Assembly: GCA_013215385.1 (NCBI GenBank)
Contig: JABSOY010000021.1
Location: forward strand, 25,897-89,896
Direction: 5' to 3'
Length of the DNA stretch: 64,000 bases
Source of the DNA: Colwellia sp.
GTDB lineage: Bacteria; Pseudomonadota; Gammaproteobacteria; Enterobacterales; Alteromonadaceae
The position numbers were made by a program, and so were the translations under genes. Shown here piece by piece: positions 1-8,446 of this stretch. Under the pieces are notes generated by a model. The model was not told where the DNA came from. It was given only the letters and a program-made list of their open reading frames with translations, and made no database searches. Every line of letters starts with the position of its first letter. The stretch's first letter is position 1.

Positions 1-2
1 TG

Positions 3-617
3 TCGTGTTCATCAATGAATATAATGGGCGAAGAAGAAGATTTTTATAAATCAAAGCAAGTAGCTCGTGGCGAGATAGACAGCTTTAACCTGCCAAGACA
101 TGCTATTGCTGATGTCGTGAAAGGTCTTACTTATCAGATGCTTGAAAGTAGCTCTTTTGTTAACCCCAAAACACCTATTGCGGTAGCGTCTTTTGTTGAG
201 CTAGGAGATCTAGAGTCAACTAATTGGCTAGGTAATCAAATTGCTGAAAATTTTATTCATGAGCTACAACGCCATGGGTTAGTGGTTATTGATTATAAAA
301 CTACCGGGCATATCCGTGTGACCGCTGAAGGTGATTACGTTTTTAGTCGTGACTGGAAAGAGTTACCTGAACGCCAGATTATTGACTACGTTGTTACAGG
401 AACCATGATGGAACAGGGTAATGGTGTAATGATTAATGCCCGTATGATTGGCATGCAATCGCGTGTAGTCGTTGCTACGGCACAGTCATTCATTCCAAAT
501 TGGGTGATTGGCGAACAAATCAATCAAGATGAAAATATTCGCATGAAAGATGGCTTGATTATTCGAAACAGTGCCATGCTTGCGAAAGATGCTCGCTCAA
601 TTGAAATTGTTAACTAA
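3..617 (+). CDS. flgO: FlgO family flagellar outer-membrane lipoprotein, 5' end outside window
   Basis: FlgO-family proteins are outer-membrane components around the basal body of Vibrio-type sheathed or polar flagella and support motility and rotor anchoring. The reading frame is already open at base 3 and reads S-C-S-S before the first in-window ATG at base 15. An S-C-S-S string at that place looks like the lipobox cysteine of a lipoprotein, so the true start and signal peptide lie upstream and the ATG at 15 is probably not the start. The remaining ~200 residues show the FlgO-like core (VASFVELGDL, then VVTGTMMEQGNGVMINARM). It is followed 36 bp later by flgP on the same strand, the usual partner. 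Family assignment is by recognition of the sequence pattern. Confidence 0.82.
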   Translation, partial: SCSSMNIMGEEEDFYKSKQVARGEIDSFNLPRHAIADVVKGLTYQMLESSSFVNPKTPIAVASFVELGDLESTNWLGNQIAENFIHELQRHGLVVIDYKTTGHIRVTAEGDYVFSRDWKELPERQIIDYVVTGTMMEQGNGVMINARMIGMQSRVVVATAQSFIPNWVIGEQINQDENIRMKDGLIIRNSAMLAKDARSIEIVN

Positions 618-653
618 TATCGAATTAAGTGTTAACACTTAAGAGGAAAAATT

Positions 654-1133
654 GTGGTGAACAAGATGAAAAAATCAATCTTTAAAATGTTATCAATCAG
701 CAGCTTATTATTTTTTATAGTAAGTTGCTCAAGTGTTTACGATAAACACGTGCAATGGCAAAGCGTTAAACCAGAATCGTTTCCTGTTTTGCATGCTATC
801 GGACAAGCTCCGATAAGTTTACAACGTTCTACTCATAAAACACAAAGGATGTTAATGGCAATTAATGCGTCAAAACTTGCCGCTTATGCGGAACTTGCTG
901 AGCAGGTTTACGGACTAAAAATTAATGGTCAAACGACTATGTCGCAATTATTAATAGGTAAACAAGAAGTGTCCGCTTCAGTTAACGGTATTATTCGCGC
1001 GGCCAAAGTGGTGAAAAGTTATCCTGTCGGCGATAGCTACACCACGGAATTAAGTTTAGATTTTAAAGATGTCTATGAAATATATTTAGCATCGTCACCA
1101 CAACGTGAAATTAAAGATGTTACTTATTACTAG
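654..1133 (+). CDS. flgP: FlgP family flagellar assembly lipoprotein (LPP20 type)
   Basis: FlgP is an outer-membrane lipoprotein needed for stable flagella in Vibrio and Campylobacter relatives. The N-terminus has lysines, a hydrophobic segment and a lipobox ending V-S-C at about residue 25, so lipidation is expected. The rest (about 130 residues) carries the LPP20-like fold signature, with A-I-N-A-S-K-L-A-A-Y-A-E-L-A-E-Q in the middle. Start choice: tandem GTG codons at 654 and 657 and an ATG at 666 are in frame; the purine-rich AAGAGGAAAA at 641-650 is better spaced for a GTG start, but ATG 666 gives an equally good signal peptide. It follows flgO on the same strand. After its stop the next gene is convergent, so this is the end of the flagellar operon. 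Confidence 0.82.
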   Translation: MVNKMKKSIFKMLSISSLLFFIVSCSSVYDKHVQWQSVKPESFPVLHAIGQAPISLQRSTHKTQRMLMAINASKLAAYAELAEQVYGLKINGQTTMSQLLIGKQEVSASVNGIIRAAKVVKSYPVGDSYTTELSLDFKDVYEIYLASSPQREIKDVTYY

Positions 1134-1196
1134 GTGAAAATTTACTAGCCAATCGTTATAAGTAATCATCTTAACAAGGCTAGCTAAATATTTAGA

Positions 1197-4022
1197 CTAA
1201 AATGAATATTGTAAACGGCCATAATAATAAGCGCCGTTAAAGCCAAAAGGGGCCGAGCGGCGTGAATAGGTAAAAACACCTGTGCTATCAACAATAACAT
1301 TACCTTGTTCGTCTTCAATAGTACCGCCACGTGAATTGCCTATGGTATTTTTATCAGGCATAACATCAAATAAATTATTGCTACCTAGTGTTAACGAGAG
1401 GTTTTCAGACACTTGGTAAGTGACATTTATATCTGTTAATAATTCGGCACCATAAGTTTGTTGTCCGCCATCGGTAATCGTGTATTCACCATAATGATTA
1501 AAAAGTAAATTAACGCTAAAATGCTGATTTTTATAGTGTGATGATAAGCTGATTTTTTGCTCAGGTTGCCATTCTTCTACAATTGAAATGTCTTGTGCTG
1601 AAAATATTTTTTCAACAGGGATGGTGTGCAAAGTACTATGTTTTGGCGTGAATAAATTAACCACTTCAGTATCAGTAAAATTAGCTGCTAACGTTAAGTT
1701 AAGCTTGCCTGAAAATGCTTGTGTGTGCCAGGTTGTAACAAGATCAATACCCTGGGTTTTAGTGTCGGCACCATTTAAAAAAAACTGCCCTTTGGTCGCC
1801 ATTTCAGCGTTAAGGGCTTGATCAAGTAACGTAGAGATCCCTTTACCCAACTTACTACTGATAACAATGCGATCCTCGATATTAATCAAATAGTAATCGA
1901 CACTCATTTCAATATTATTGTTAGGGGTGTAAGCAAGACCTAAGCTGAGATTGTCAGATTCTTCTTCTTTTAAGTTTGGTACGCCAAGGTTGGTTGTTAA
2001 TGTACTGTCGTTTCTGAATGTTTCTACTTCTTCACTTAATAGTGAGCCTGATTCATCGACAATAAACTGTGTGCTGATATTGTTAAAATACATTTGCTGC
2101 ATCGAAGGGGCACGAAACCCGGTACTATATGAACCACGAATTATCAAGTCGTCGCTTGTTTGCCAATGCACGGCAACCTTAATATTGCTGCTATTGCCGA
2201 ATATTTCATAATCGTCAAACCTAATCGCAGCTGTTAGTGCTAACTGCTCATCTATTTGTGTTACTGCCTCGGCAAAAAATGACACCACTTTACGGCTTTC
2301 ACTTACGGCCAGTTCCGGTGAAACACCAGGGAATCCTTGAATGCCTCCTGCGGCATCATAGTTAAATAAAGACAGATTATTTTGTGTGTCATAGTCTTGA
2401 TAGCTATATTTTTCTCCTGGAATGATTTTGTATGTATCGGTACGAAACTCAGCGCCAAGCGCCAATGAATACCGTTGATATTCTTTGTTGAACACTAGAT
2501 TTAACGTTTCTAATGAAAGCGATAAGCCATAAGCGAAAGCAGAGCGAGGGGTTTTTTGGCGAATTCCAGCCGCAGGTAAGTTCTGACCTAAATGTAAAAA
2601 GTTTGCATAGGATGCATTAATCGAATCACTCGTGGTGTAATCTATCTCATTTTTTCCATAGGTATATGAGATATCAATAGCCGTCTCATTATCAAAACTA
2701 GCTCTATAGCCAAGATTATAAGAGATATCTTTAATATCTGAATTTATTTTAGGTAAGTAGCCTTGGGAAATTATTGCGTCATTATCAGATAAGTGAGGAT
2801 TTTCATTGGTATTTGAGTTGTGCCTAAAAAAAGCAGCCGATTGATTTTCCCTGTGTGAATAACTTGCAAAACCATACAGCTCACCGTGTTTTATTTCGAG
2901 CTCACTATTTGCGATAAAAGAAAGTTGCTGATAAGAAGCATCGCCAATTCGAAATGTATCTCTGCTTGCAGATAACTCCCTAGGGTCGTTTGTTTTAAAA
3001 TGACCATTGGATAATTTTACGCACTGGTCAAATTGGCAAGCTCCATGTAATCCTGAGCGGTTAGTATTTTTGTGATCGGCTAAACTTAATGTGGCATTTA
3101 AGAAACCATAGTCAGTTAACTTCATCCCATGGGTATAAGAGAACTGACTATGTTCTCCATCACCTTGCTGATATACGCCAAATGAAGTTGTTAGGCTAGC
3201 TTGTTCTTTAGAGTCGTTCAGTACGATATTTATTACGCCTGCGATGGCATCTGAACCATATTGTGCAGCAGCACCGTCACGTAATATTTCGATACGCTTA
3301 ATCGCATTAACCGGGATAGCATTCATATCTGTGCCCGCTGTTCCTCGACCCACAGAGCTATTAATATGAATTAAACTTGCTTGGTGGCGACGTTTACCAT
3401 TAACCAATATTAAGGTTTGATCCGGTCCTAAACCACGCAATGTTGCAGGTTGTAAAACATCACTGCCATCACTTATCGCAGAGCGAGAAAAATTAAATGA
3501 TGGTGCTAATGCTTGTAACATATTACCAAGATTAGTTTGTCCACTGTTGCGTAAAGCCTCGCCGGTAATTATGTCTACAGGCACAGGAAGTTCATTCACC
3601 GTTCTGCCAATAATATGGCTACCAACAATCGCGATTTTTTCTATCTGCGGTTGCACCGTGCGGAACTTCTTTTTGACCGTATTATGATTACTTTTAGACA
3701 ATATTATTTTGGGATGAATCGACCATTGCCCTTTAGTGTTTATTTCAGCGACAAGATTGGTGTTTTTAAGCAACTTTTTTAATGCTAAAGAAACAGAAAA
3801 GTAGCCGTTAATTTCTTGGCTAGTAAATTTACGTGTTAAATCAAAAGAGAATAGAATCGTCTGACCTGCCTGTTGGGCAAGCTGTATTAATGCTTTGTCA
3901 GTCGCTTGAGTCGCTATCTTAAAGTGAGTAATTCCAGGGGCAATATCTTCTGCGAAAGCGGATTTGTTTAAAGATAATGCTAGGGGCGAAAGCATGATAA
4001 GCAAACACGAAAAATTTGCCAC
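1197..4022 (-). CDS. TonB-dependent outer-membrane receptor with N-terminal STN signalling domain
   Basis: A 941-residue TonB-dependent transporter, expected in the outer membrane for energised uptake of a ligand that the sequence does not identify. After the signal peptide (ending near A-F-A-E) comes an STN domain of about 75 residues (K-A-L-I-Q-L-A-Q-Q-A-G onward), the module by which FecA-type receptors talk to a FecR-type regulator. The plug domain follows, with L-R-G-L-G-P-D-Q-T-L-I-L-V-N-G and R-D-G-A-A-A-Q-Y-G-S-D-A-I-A-G, then a long beta-barrel ending in aromatic Phe. The gene lies 138 bp downstream of a fecR-like gene, so they are likely co-transcribed. The start is uncertain: GTG at 4022 lacks a clear Shine-Dalgarno, and the upstream frame is open with a very basic stretch but no ATG, GTG or TTG. 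No ECF sigma gene is adjacent. Confidence 0.88.
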   Translation of the reverse strand: MANFSCLLIMLSPLALSLNKSAFAEDIAPGITHFKIATQATDKALIQLAQQAGQTILFSFDLTRKFTSQEINGYFSVSLALKKLLKNTNLVAEINTKGQWSIHPKIILSKSNHNTVKKKFRTVQPQIEKIAIVGSHIIGRTVNELPVPVDIITGEALRNSGQTNLGNMLQALAPSFNFSRSAISDGSDVLQPATLRGLGPDQTLILVNGKRRHQASLIHINSSVGRGTAGTDMNAIPVNAIKRIEILRDGAAAQYGSDAIAGVINIVLNDSKEQASLTTSFGVYQQGDGEHSQFSYTHGMKLTDYGFLNATLSLADHKNTNRSGLHGACQFDQCVKLSNGHFKTNDPRELSASRDTFRIGDASYQQLSFIANSELEIKHGELYGFASYSHRENQSAAFFRHNSNTNENPHLSDNDAIISQGYLPKINSDIKDISYNLGYRASFDNETAIDISYTYGKNEIDYTTSDSINASYANFLHLGQNLPAAGIRQKTPRSAFAYGLSLSLETLNLVFNKEYQRYSLALGAEFRTDTYKIIPGEKYSYQDYDTQNNLSLFNYDAAGGIQGFPGVSPELAVSESRKVVSFFAEAVTQIDEQLALTAAIRFDDYEIFGNSSNIKVAVHWQTSDDLIIRGSYSTGFRAPSMQQMYFNNISTQFIVDESGSLLSEEVETFRNDSTLTTNLGVPNLKEEESDNLSLGLAYTPNNNIEMSVDYYLINIEDRIVISSKLGKGISTLLDQALNAEMATKGQFFLNGADTKTQGIDLVTTWHTQAFSGKLNLTLAANFTDTEVVNLFTPKHSTLHTIPVEKIFSAQDISIVEEWQPEQKISLSSHYKNQHFSVNLLFNHYGEYTITDGGQQTYGAELLTDINVTYQVSENLSLTLGSNNLFDVMPDKNTIGNSRGGTIEDEQGNVIVDSTGVFTYSRRSAPFGFNGAYYYGRLQYSF

Positions 4023-4160
4023 TTTAGCGGTTAAAGAGACATTTTTTTTTCTTGTTTTCCTCTTAGATAATTGTAGTCGTGAGGCTTTCCATAGTTTTAT
4101 AACGGCTAAGATTGAATACAGAAATGTAACCTTTTTATATATTATTATTCATTAACCTAT

Positions 4161-5237
4161 TTAAAGTGCACTGGCAGCGCTCAATCCTTCAATAGTCGCT
4201 TTGTTGATAACAATGGTATTGTTACCTATTTCTTTATAGTTAAGATCAAAATTATAGGTTAATGAGTCTAATAAACTTTTTACATCACCAGCTTTAAAGT
4301 ATCCGGCAACTTTTATATTCGCTAGTTGTTGATCTTCAATAGTGAATCTTAAATCAGTATAGCGACTAATTTCGTCAAGTGCTTCCCTAAGTGACTCACC
4401 ATCAAAAATAAGCATACCTTTTTGCCATGCTAGTTCGTGAGATAAAGCTTCAGGTGATATTTCACTTCTAGGTAATTGAATTTTATTGAAGATAACTGCT
4501 TTCTCGCCAGCCACAATGATGTTGTTATTATCTTGTAGAGTGGAATAGGCTATTTTTCGAGTTAAAGTAGGTAATGATTCATTTGAGTCAGCAATTAATA
4601 CTCTACCTTCGGTAACGATTAACTCAAGGCTGTTGTTTTCATTTTTTTGCACATTAAATATGGTGCCTAATGCTGTGAAAGATTGTTGACCCGAAGAAAC
4701 ACTAAAGGGACGTGATTTATCTTTCGCAACATCAAATAACGCTTCGCCTTTTATAAGGTTTAACTGACGATGACTATCGCTAAAACTAATCGTTAATAAG
4801 CTATTGGTATTAAGCTGCACCATTGAACCATCGGGTAAGCTAAAACTTGCTTGTTCACCTAGTTTTGTCGAAAACTGTTGATAAACAACAGGCATAGACG
4901 TTTTTTGAAATAACTGGCTAAAGCTATTGTTAAAAAAAACTTCACTGGTAATTATGCCAAAAAAAACGACACTGGCTGCTAATGACATTTGAGAAATAAA
5001 TGTCTTTGCCTTACTTGATGTTTTTCTTTCTATGGGGAATAAGCCATTAAACTCTGCTAGTAGCTTTGCCGTGGTTAATGAACGTGAATACTTACGCAAG
5101 GATGCGTGATGTTTATTATCTTGATTTACCCAAGCAACAAAGGCTTGTCGTTCTTGTTGCGACAAACCTTGCTCTATACGCCATAACCAATATTTGGCTT
5201 GAGTTTCTATTTCACTTTGGCATGCTATATTAGTCAT
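4161..5237 (-). CDS. FecR-family anti-sigma / signal transducer
   Basis: FecR-type proteins span the inner membrane, sense an STN-bearing receptor from the periplasm and control an ECF sigma factor. The 358-residue product has the expected order: an N-terminal cytoplasmic DUF4880-type segment (W-L-W-R-I-E-Q-G-L-S-Q-Q-E-R, about residues 16-30), a single membrane segment near residues 85-105, the FecR core (L-P-D-G-S-M-V-Q-L-N-T-N-S and G-E-A-L-F-D-V-A-K-D), and a C-terminal STN-like domain (L-R-E-A-L-D-E-I-S-R-Y-T). It precedes the TonB receptor on the same strand. A FecI-type sigma gene would be expected just upstream, but the next gene is srmB, which is unrelated. Confidence 0.88.
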   Translation of the reverse strand: MTNIACQSEIETQAKYWLWRIEQGLSQQERQAFVAWVNQDNKHHASLRKYSRSLTTAKLLAEFNGLFPIERKTSSKAKTFISQMSLAASVVFFGIITSEVFFNNSFSQLFQKTSMPVVYQQFSTKLGEQASFSLPDGSMVQLNTNSLLTISFSDSHRQLNLIKGEALFDVAKDKSRPFSVSSGQQSFTALGTIFNVQKNENNSLELIVTEGRVLIADSNESLPTLTRKIAYSTLQDNNNIIVAGEKAVIFNKIQLPRSEISPEALSHELAWQKGMLIFDGESLREALDEISRYTDLRFTIEDQQLANIKVAGYFKAGDVKSLLDSLTYNFDLNYKEIGNNTIVINKATIEGLSAASAL

Positions 5238-5391
5238 GATAAATATCTTGTTTTAGTTAAACTTACGACAATATCGATATATTTATTCGACTACACGGTG
5301 CATATTTTACTTGGTACCTAATAATGACAATTAATTAACTTTTTTTTAACATAAAGGGTTGAAAATGGTTGTTTTCTACCTACCTTTCACT

Positions 5392-6639
5392 CTAGCTTTT
5401 TTTCTTTTTAATTGCACGCTTTGCTTGTTTTTTCGCCTTAGCTTTTTTCTGTGAGGTAGTCAGTTTTATTTTTGGTTTTTTCAACGCCACTTTAGATTCT
5501 TTATATTGTGGTTTTAAACCCGGTATATTTCGGCGCGCTAAGCGTTCATCCATATAACGTTCAATTTTGGAAATAACAGCCATGTCGTGTGCTTCAACTA
5601 AGGATATAGCAGTCCCTTTGTTACCAGCTCTGCCTGTTCTACCAATACGGTGCAAATAAATATCGGCTTTACGTGGCATATCAAAATTAATAACATGAGT
5701 AATGTCGTCAATATCTAACCCTCGCGCGGCTACATCGGTAGCAACCAATACTTTTACATGACCAGTACGTAAGCGGTCGATGGCACTATTACGTTTGTCT
5801 TGATGCATTTTTCCTTCAAGCCATGCACAGGGTATTTCTGCTGCGTATAGTTTTCCTGATAAATGTTGTACGGTTTCACGTTTATTGGCAAAAACAACGA
5901 TGCGATCAAAGCCTTCTTGTTTTAACAGGTTTTCTAATAACTGAAATTTATGATCTTTGTTGTCGGCTAAATGCAGCCATTGATGGATTTTGGCTTTTTC
6001 TTTGCGTGAGGGGTGAGACTCTAAGAATACTGGCTCGTTGAGAACCTCTTTTGAAAAACGCAAAACACCCGCACCTTCAAGAGTTGCAGAAAACAGCATG
6101 GTTTGTTTACGCCAGCGCGCTTCACCAACAATACGATTAATAGCATCAGAGAAACCCATGTCGAGCATGCGGTCTGCTTCATCAAGCACTAGGATTTCAA
6201 TATCACGTGCTTCAAATTTTTCTGATTCAAGATACTCTAGTAAACGACCGGGTGTCGCGACTAATATATCAGTATTCTTGGTTAAAACTTCTATATGACT
6301 ATCGTAACTAACACCACCGGTAATTAATCCTGTTTTAATATCGGTTAACTCGGTTAATTGAATACATTGTTCGCTGGTTTGTAAGGCAAGTTCACGAGTG
6401 GGTGACAAGATAAGTACGCGTGGAAAACCAGGGCTTTTACGAGGATAATCTAATAAGTGTTGAGCTATGGGTAAAATAAAAGCAGCTGTTTTACCCGTAC
6501 CTGTTGGCGCTGAAGCTAAAACATCTTTACCTGTCATCGCGACAGGTAACACCAACTCTTGAATAGAGGTTGGTTTTTTATAGCCGGCATTTTGAATGCC
6601 GCCTAGTAGTGCTGAATCTAGGTCAAATTGCTCAAACAT
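5392..6639 (-). CDS. srmB: DEAD-box RNA helicase SrmB
   Basis: SrmB is an ATP-dependent RNA helicase that acts early in assembly of the 50S ribosomal subunit. The 415-residue protein has the full DEAD-box set: motif I APTGTGKT (44-51), PTREL, TPGRLLEYLE, DEADRML, SAT, then the C-terminal RecA lobe with VATDVAARGLD and HRIGRTGRAG, and a Lys-rich basic tail. It aligns closely by eye with E. coli SrmB, including the segment RWRKQTMLFSATLEGAG and the K-I-H-Q-W-L-H motif after the N-terminal lobe, which separates it from RhlE, RhlB and DeaD. The length is slightly shorter than the 444 residues of E. coli because of a shorter tail. Confidence 0.93.
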   Translation of the reverse strand: MFEQFDLDSALLGGIQNAGYKKPTSIQELVLPVAMTGKDVLASAPTGTGKTAAFILPIAQHLLDYPRKSPGFPRVLILSPTRELALQTSEQCIQLTELTDIKTGLITGGVSYDSHIEVLTKNTDILVATPGRLLEYLESEKFEARDIEILVLDEADRMLDMGFSDAINRIVGEARWRKQTMLFSATLEGAGVLRFSKEVLNEPVFLESHPSRKEKAKIHQWLHLADNKDHKFQLLENLLKQEGFDRIVVFANKRETVQHLSGKLYAAEIPCAWLEGKMHQDKRNSAIDRLRTGHVKVLVATDVAARGLDIDDITHVINFDMPRKADIYLHRIGRTGRAGNKGTAISLVEAHDMAVISKIERYMDERLARRNIPGLKPQYKESKVALKKPKIKLTTSQKKAKAKKQAKRAIKKKKS

Positions 6640-6739
6640 AAAGGTTAATTTCGCTCAGGATAATATTGCGGTGAATTATAAAGCGAAAAGGGCGATTTAG
6701 CTAAAGCTATTTAATATTGAAGACGTTTATTTTACTTTT

Positions 6740-7288
6740 TTATTCACCGGCAATAATTTCAGCTATTTCTCGTTGAATTTGTTGACACCATTGTGAGATA
6801 CGCTCATCACTTAGTTGATACTGATTATCTTCATCAAGGGCTAAACCAACGAATTGACTGTTATTGTCGGTAAGCGCTTTTGACGCGGCAAACTCATAAC
6901 CTTTATTTTCCCAAAACCCTATGACGAAACCGTCTTGAGCGATAACTTGTTCGTGCAACATGCCTAAAGCATCTTGAAACCAATCGGTATAACCAACTTG
7001 GTCGCCCATGCCATACAGGGCAATAATTTTCCCTGATAAGTTTAAACCAGCGATATCATCCCAGCTACTTTCCCAATCCTCTTGTATTTCGCCATAATCC
7101 CATGTTGATATACCAAGAATAACTATATCAAAATCGGCTATCTTACTTAAAGGAATCTCTTTTATATTGAATAGTTCAACACTTAATTCTAAAGGGTTAA
7201 GCTGAGTATCAGTAAAATGTTGCTGAATTTTCTCTGCCGCCATTTCTGTGTAACAAGTTGTCGAGCCGTAAAATAAACCAATTTTCAT
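6740..7288 (-). CDS. fldB: Flavodoxin FldB
   Basis: A small FMN-binding electron carrier. The 182-residue protein begins MKIGLFYGSTTCYTEMAAEK, the phosphate-binding loop of long-chain flavodoxins, and has the STWDYGEIQEDWESSWDD loop and GMGDQVGYTDWF near the flavin. It matches E. coli FldB better than FldA, for example in LGMLHEQV and the C-terminal LSDERISQWCQQI. It diverges from dsbC across 253 bp. In enterics and many relatives xerD sits between fldB and dsbC; here it does not. Confidence 0.92.
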   Translation of the reverse strand: MKIGLFYGSTTCYTEMAAEKIQQHFTDTQLNPLELSVELFNIKEIPLSKIADFDIVILGISTWDYGEIQEDWESSWDDIAGLNLSGKIIALYGMGDQVGYTDWFQDALGMLHEQVIAQDGFVIGFWENKGYEFAASKALTDNNSQFVGLALDEDNQYQLSDERISQWCQQIQREIAEIIAGE

Positions 7289-7541
7289 CAGTGAGCCTAT
7301 GTGTAACTATTTTGGACTTAGCTTTTATATAAACAGCTAAAAAATTGTGCGAGAGTTTATCAGATAGTTATTTTCAAACCAGTATATTTTTAGTTTAGCT
7401 GCCACTTTACAGCTATTAATGGCTTAAAACGGCAACATAGATTGCATTTAATTATTATTCATTGTAATTTTAGCGGCTATAAAACGGTCTGTTGTGTTTA
7501 GACTTCTATTTGTTATTAAGCTCTATTGCTAGGATATACTC

Positions 7542-8345
7542 ATGTTTAAGAAAATTTCTCTTACCATTATGGTATTTTGTTTTGGTTTTTCAAACTTGGC
7601 GTTTGCTGTTGAAAAGCCAACTTCCGCCGATAGTATAGCTTTAGTAAATAGTGCAGGAGCAAATGCTGATTTCAATGTAGAAGAATTGAAAGCGAATTTG
7701 ATCGCAACTTTAGGTATGGAAATCAAAGAAGTGCGTATGTCCCCTATGCCAAATTTAGTCGAGTTAATTACCAATCAAGGTTTGTTTTATGCGAGCACTG
7801 ATGGCAAGTTTTTCATTCAAGGTAAACTCTATGGCTTAGGTAGTACTGTCACTAATTACTCCGAAGAAAGTTTAACGAAAATTCGTCTTGACGGAATGAA
7901 CCAGTTTTCTGACGCTATGATTGTTTATCCAGCAAAAAATGAAAAATACGTAATTACTGTATTTACTGATATTACCTGTGGATACTGCCGGAAAATGCAC
8001 GAGCAAATGGATAGCTATAACGATAAAGGTATTACCGTTCGTTATTTAGCCTATCCACGTTCAGGCGTAAAAGACTCCTCTGGCAAGTATTCTCAGGGCT
8101 TTAAAGATTTACGTTCTATTTGGTGCCATGAAAACCCACAAGAAGCTTTAACAAAAGCAAAAATGGGCTCTAATGTTGCTCTACGTATTTGTGATAAACC
8201 TATCGAAGACGAGTTCAACTTTGGTCGCCAAGTAGGGGTTAATGGTACTCCAGCGGTTATTTTAGAAAATGGTATGTTATTACCAGGATATCGAGAACCT
8301 GATGCACTGCTTACAATTCTTGAGCAAATGAAAGTACAAGGATAA
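7542..8345 (+). CDS. dsbC: Periplasmic disulfide isomerase DsbC
   Basis: DsbC shuffles wrong disulfides in periplasmic proteins and is kept reduced by DsbD. The 267-residue precursor has a signal peptide ending near residue 22 (A-F-A-V). An N-terminal dimerisation domain follows (to about residue 85), then a linker and a thioredoxin fold with the active-site CGYC at residues 146-149 and the cis-proline loop G-T-P-A-V near residue 235. A further Cys pair (W-C-H-E and R-I-C-D) matches the structural disulfide of E. coli DsbC. A strong hairpin terminator at 8377-8402 lies between it and recJ, so recJ may be only partly co-transcribed. Confidence 0.93.
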   Translation: MFKKISLTIMVFCFGFSNLAFAVEKPTSADSIALVNSAGANADFNVEELKANLIATLGMEIKEVRMSPMPNLVELITNQGLFYASTDGKFFIQGKLYGLGSTVTNYSEESLTKIRLDGMNQFSDAMIVYPAKNEKYVITVFTDITCGYCRKMHEQMDSYNDKGITVRYLAYPRSGVKDSSGKYSQGFKDLRSIWCHENPQEALTKAKMGSNVALRICDKPIEDEFNFGRQVGVNGTPAVILENGMLLPGYREPDALLTILEQMKVQG

Positions 8346-8376
8346 AACAGTCCCGCTTTATCAGTAATATTTACGT

Positions 8377-8402
8377 AAATGGCAGGCCTTGGTCTGCCAT
8401 TT
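8377..8402 (+). terminator. Rho-independent terminator after dsbC
   Basis: A 9-bp stem (AAATGGCAG with CTGCCATTT), an 8-base loop, then two more T residues before a mixed T-rich run. It lies 32 bp after the dsbC stop and before the recJ start, the right place to end dsbC transcripts. Confidence 0.75.
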
Positions 8403-8446
8403 TTCTATTTAACTTTTATTAAAATAACTCACCCGAAAATATCATT

